Shown here one piece after another: positions 5,748 through 6,077 of a DNA stretch of 6,077 bases. A model generated the notes under the pieces. It ran no database searches and was not told the origin of the DNA. It saw only the letters and a program-made list of their open reading frames with translations. The number at the start of each line of letters is the position of its first letter. The first letter of the stretch is position 1. The position numbers and the translations under genes were made by a program. Origin of the DNA: Candidatus Galligastranaerophilus gallistercoris (GTDB taxonomy: Bacteria; Cyanobacteriota; Vampirovibrionia; Gastranaerophilales; Gastranaerophilaceae); contig DVJH01000116.1 of NCBI GenBank assembly GCA_018710795.1, positions 1-6,077 of the forward strand, written 5' to 3'.

Positions 5748-6077
5748 TGAAAATTGCTGTTATATCTGATGTACACGGAAACAAATCGGCTCTTGACAAG
5801 GTTTTAGACGATATTAAACAAAAAAAAGCGGATAAAATCTATTGTCTCGGGGATATTGCAATGGGCGGGTACGACCCGAATTATACGATAGATAAGTTGT
5901 TTGAATTAAAAAACAAAATGAATGATGATTTTGAAATCATTCAGGGTAACACAGACAAATTAATCGTTGATTATAATGACACTTTGTATGAAAAAATGCT
6001 TAAAGCAAACCCTCTGATGGCACAGGCATTAAATCTTGATGTAAAAATCATTGATGATGATAAAAAAAGACTTTTAT
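5747..6077 (+). CDS. Calcineurin-like metallophosphoesterase, N-terminal 110 residues (runs off the window)
   Basis: A metal-dependent phosphoesterase of the small single-domain (YfcE/MJ0936-like) group, probably cytoplasmic; its substrate cannot be predicted. It opens MKIAVISDVHGN, giving metal ligands Asp8 and His10. These are followed by CLGDIAMGG with Asp36, then QGNTDKLIV at 66-74, where Asn68 and Asp70 correspond to the family's GNHD block; Thr69 replaces the usual histidine, as in some members of this group. The remaining metal-binding histidines would lie beyond the window. There is no ribosome site upstream of the ATG, and a promoter ends only 6 bases before it. It is divergent from ispG with a 43-base gap. 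The start is fixed because the conserved motif begins directly at this methionine. Confidence 0.92.
   Translation, partial: MKIAVISDVHGNKSALDKVLDDIKQKKADKIYCLGDIAMGGYDPNYTIDKLFELKNKMNDDFEIIQGNTDKLIVDYNDTLYEKMLKANPLMAQALNLDVKIIDDDKKRLL

Noticed and set aside
5704..5799. Longer IspG with 32 extra N-terminal residues
   Set aside because: The extension does not resemble any IspG, crosses both promoters and overlaps the well-supported start of the divergent phosphoesterase. The conserved N-terminus begins at the ATG at 5703.

Overview
The window is a compact, AT-rich stretch of a bacterial chromosome with housekeeping and cell-envelope genes. It carries six complete or partial recognisable genes and one unrecognised secreted protein. 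There are no mobile elements, CRISPR repeats, rRNAs or tRNAs, and no sign of recent transfer. The gene set is a bacterial-type prolyl-tRNA synthetase, MEP-pathway isoprenoid synthesis (IspG), a GatD-type peptidoglycan amidase subunit and a LemA-family protein. This fits an anaerobic, low-GC bacterium. GatD is typical of Firmicutes but also occurs in the cyanobacterial/Vampirovibrionia lineage and some other phyla. The codon use, gene mix and the Sec-exported protein remind me of gut Gastranaerophilales (Melainabacteria), but I cannot exclude Clostridia or Elusimicrobiota. The short proS leader has no visible T-box, which weakly argues against a typical Firmicute.

Layout from left to right. 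(1) 1-751, minus strand: a family 2 glycosyltransferase whose C-terminus lies outside the window. (2) 752-894: a divergent AT-rich spacer with candidate overlapping promoters. (3) 895-1479, plus: a divergent LemA-family membrane protein, convergent with the next gene and separated from it by only 4 bases. (4) 3941-1484, minus: a proS-gatD pair with a 10-base gap, in which gatD starts at TTG. (5) 3942-4057: the proS promoter region, which also holds a strong intrinsic terminator for the upstream gene. (6) 4579-4058, minus: an unrecognised protein with a signal peptide. (7) 5703-4657, minus: ispG, annotated here from a start 32 codons inside the longest open frame. (8) 5704-5746: a 43-base divergent promoter region. 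(9) 5747-6077, plus: the N-terminal part of a calcineurin-like metallophosphoesterase, possibly translated from a leaderless mRNA.

Functionally the genes cover translation (ProS), isoprenoid precursors that feed undecaprenyl phosphate and quinones (IspG), lipid II amidation (GatD, which needs MurT encoded elsewhere), surface polysaccharide synthesis (glycosyltransferase) and envelope proteins (LemA, secreted protein). Nothing seen amounts to a new multi-gene system. The best leads are the tightly packed control regions, the orphaned gatD and the unrecognised exported protein.
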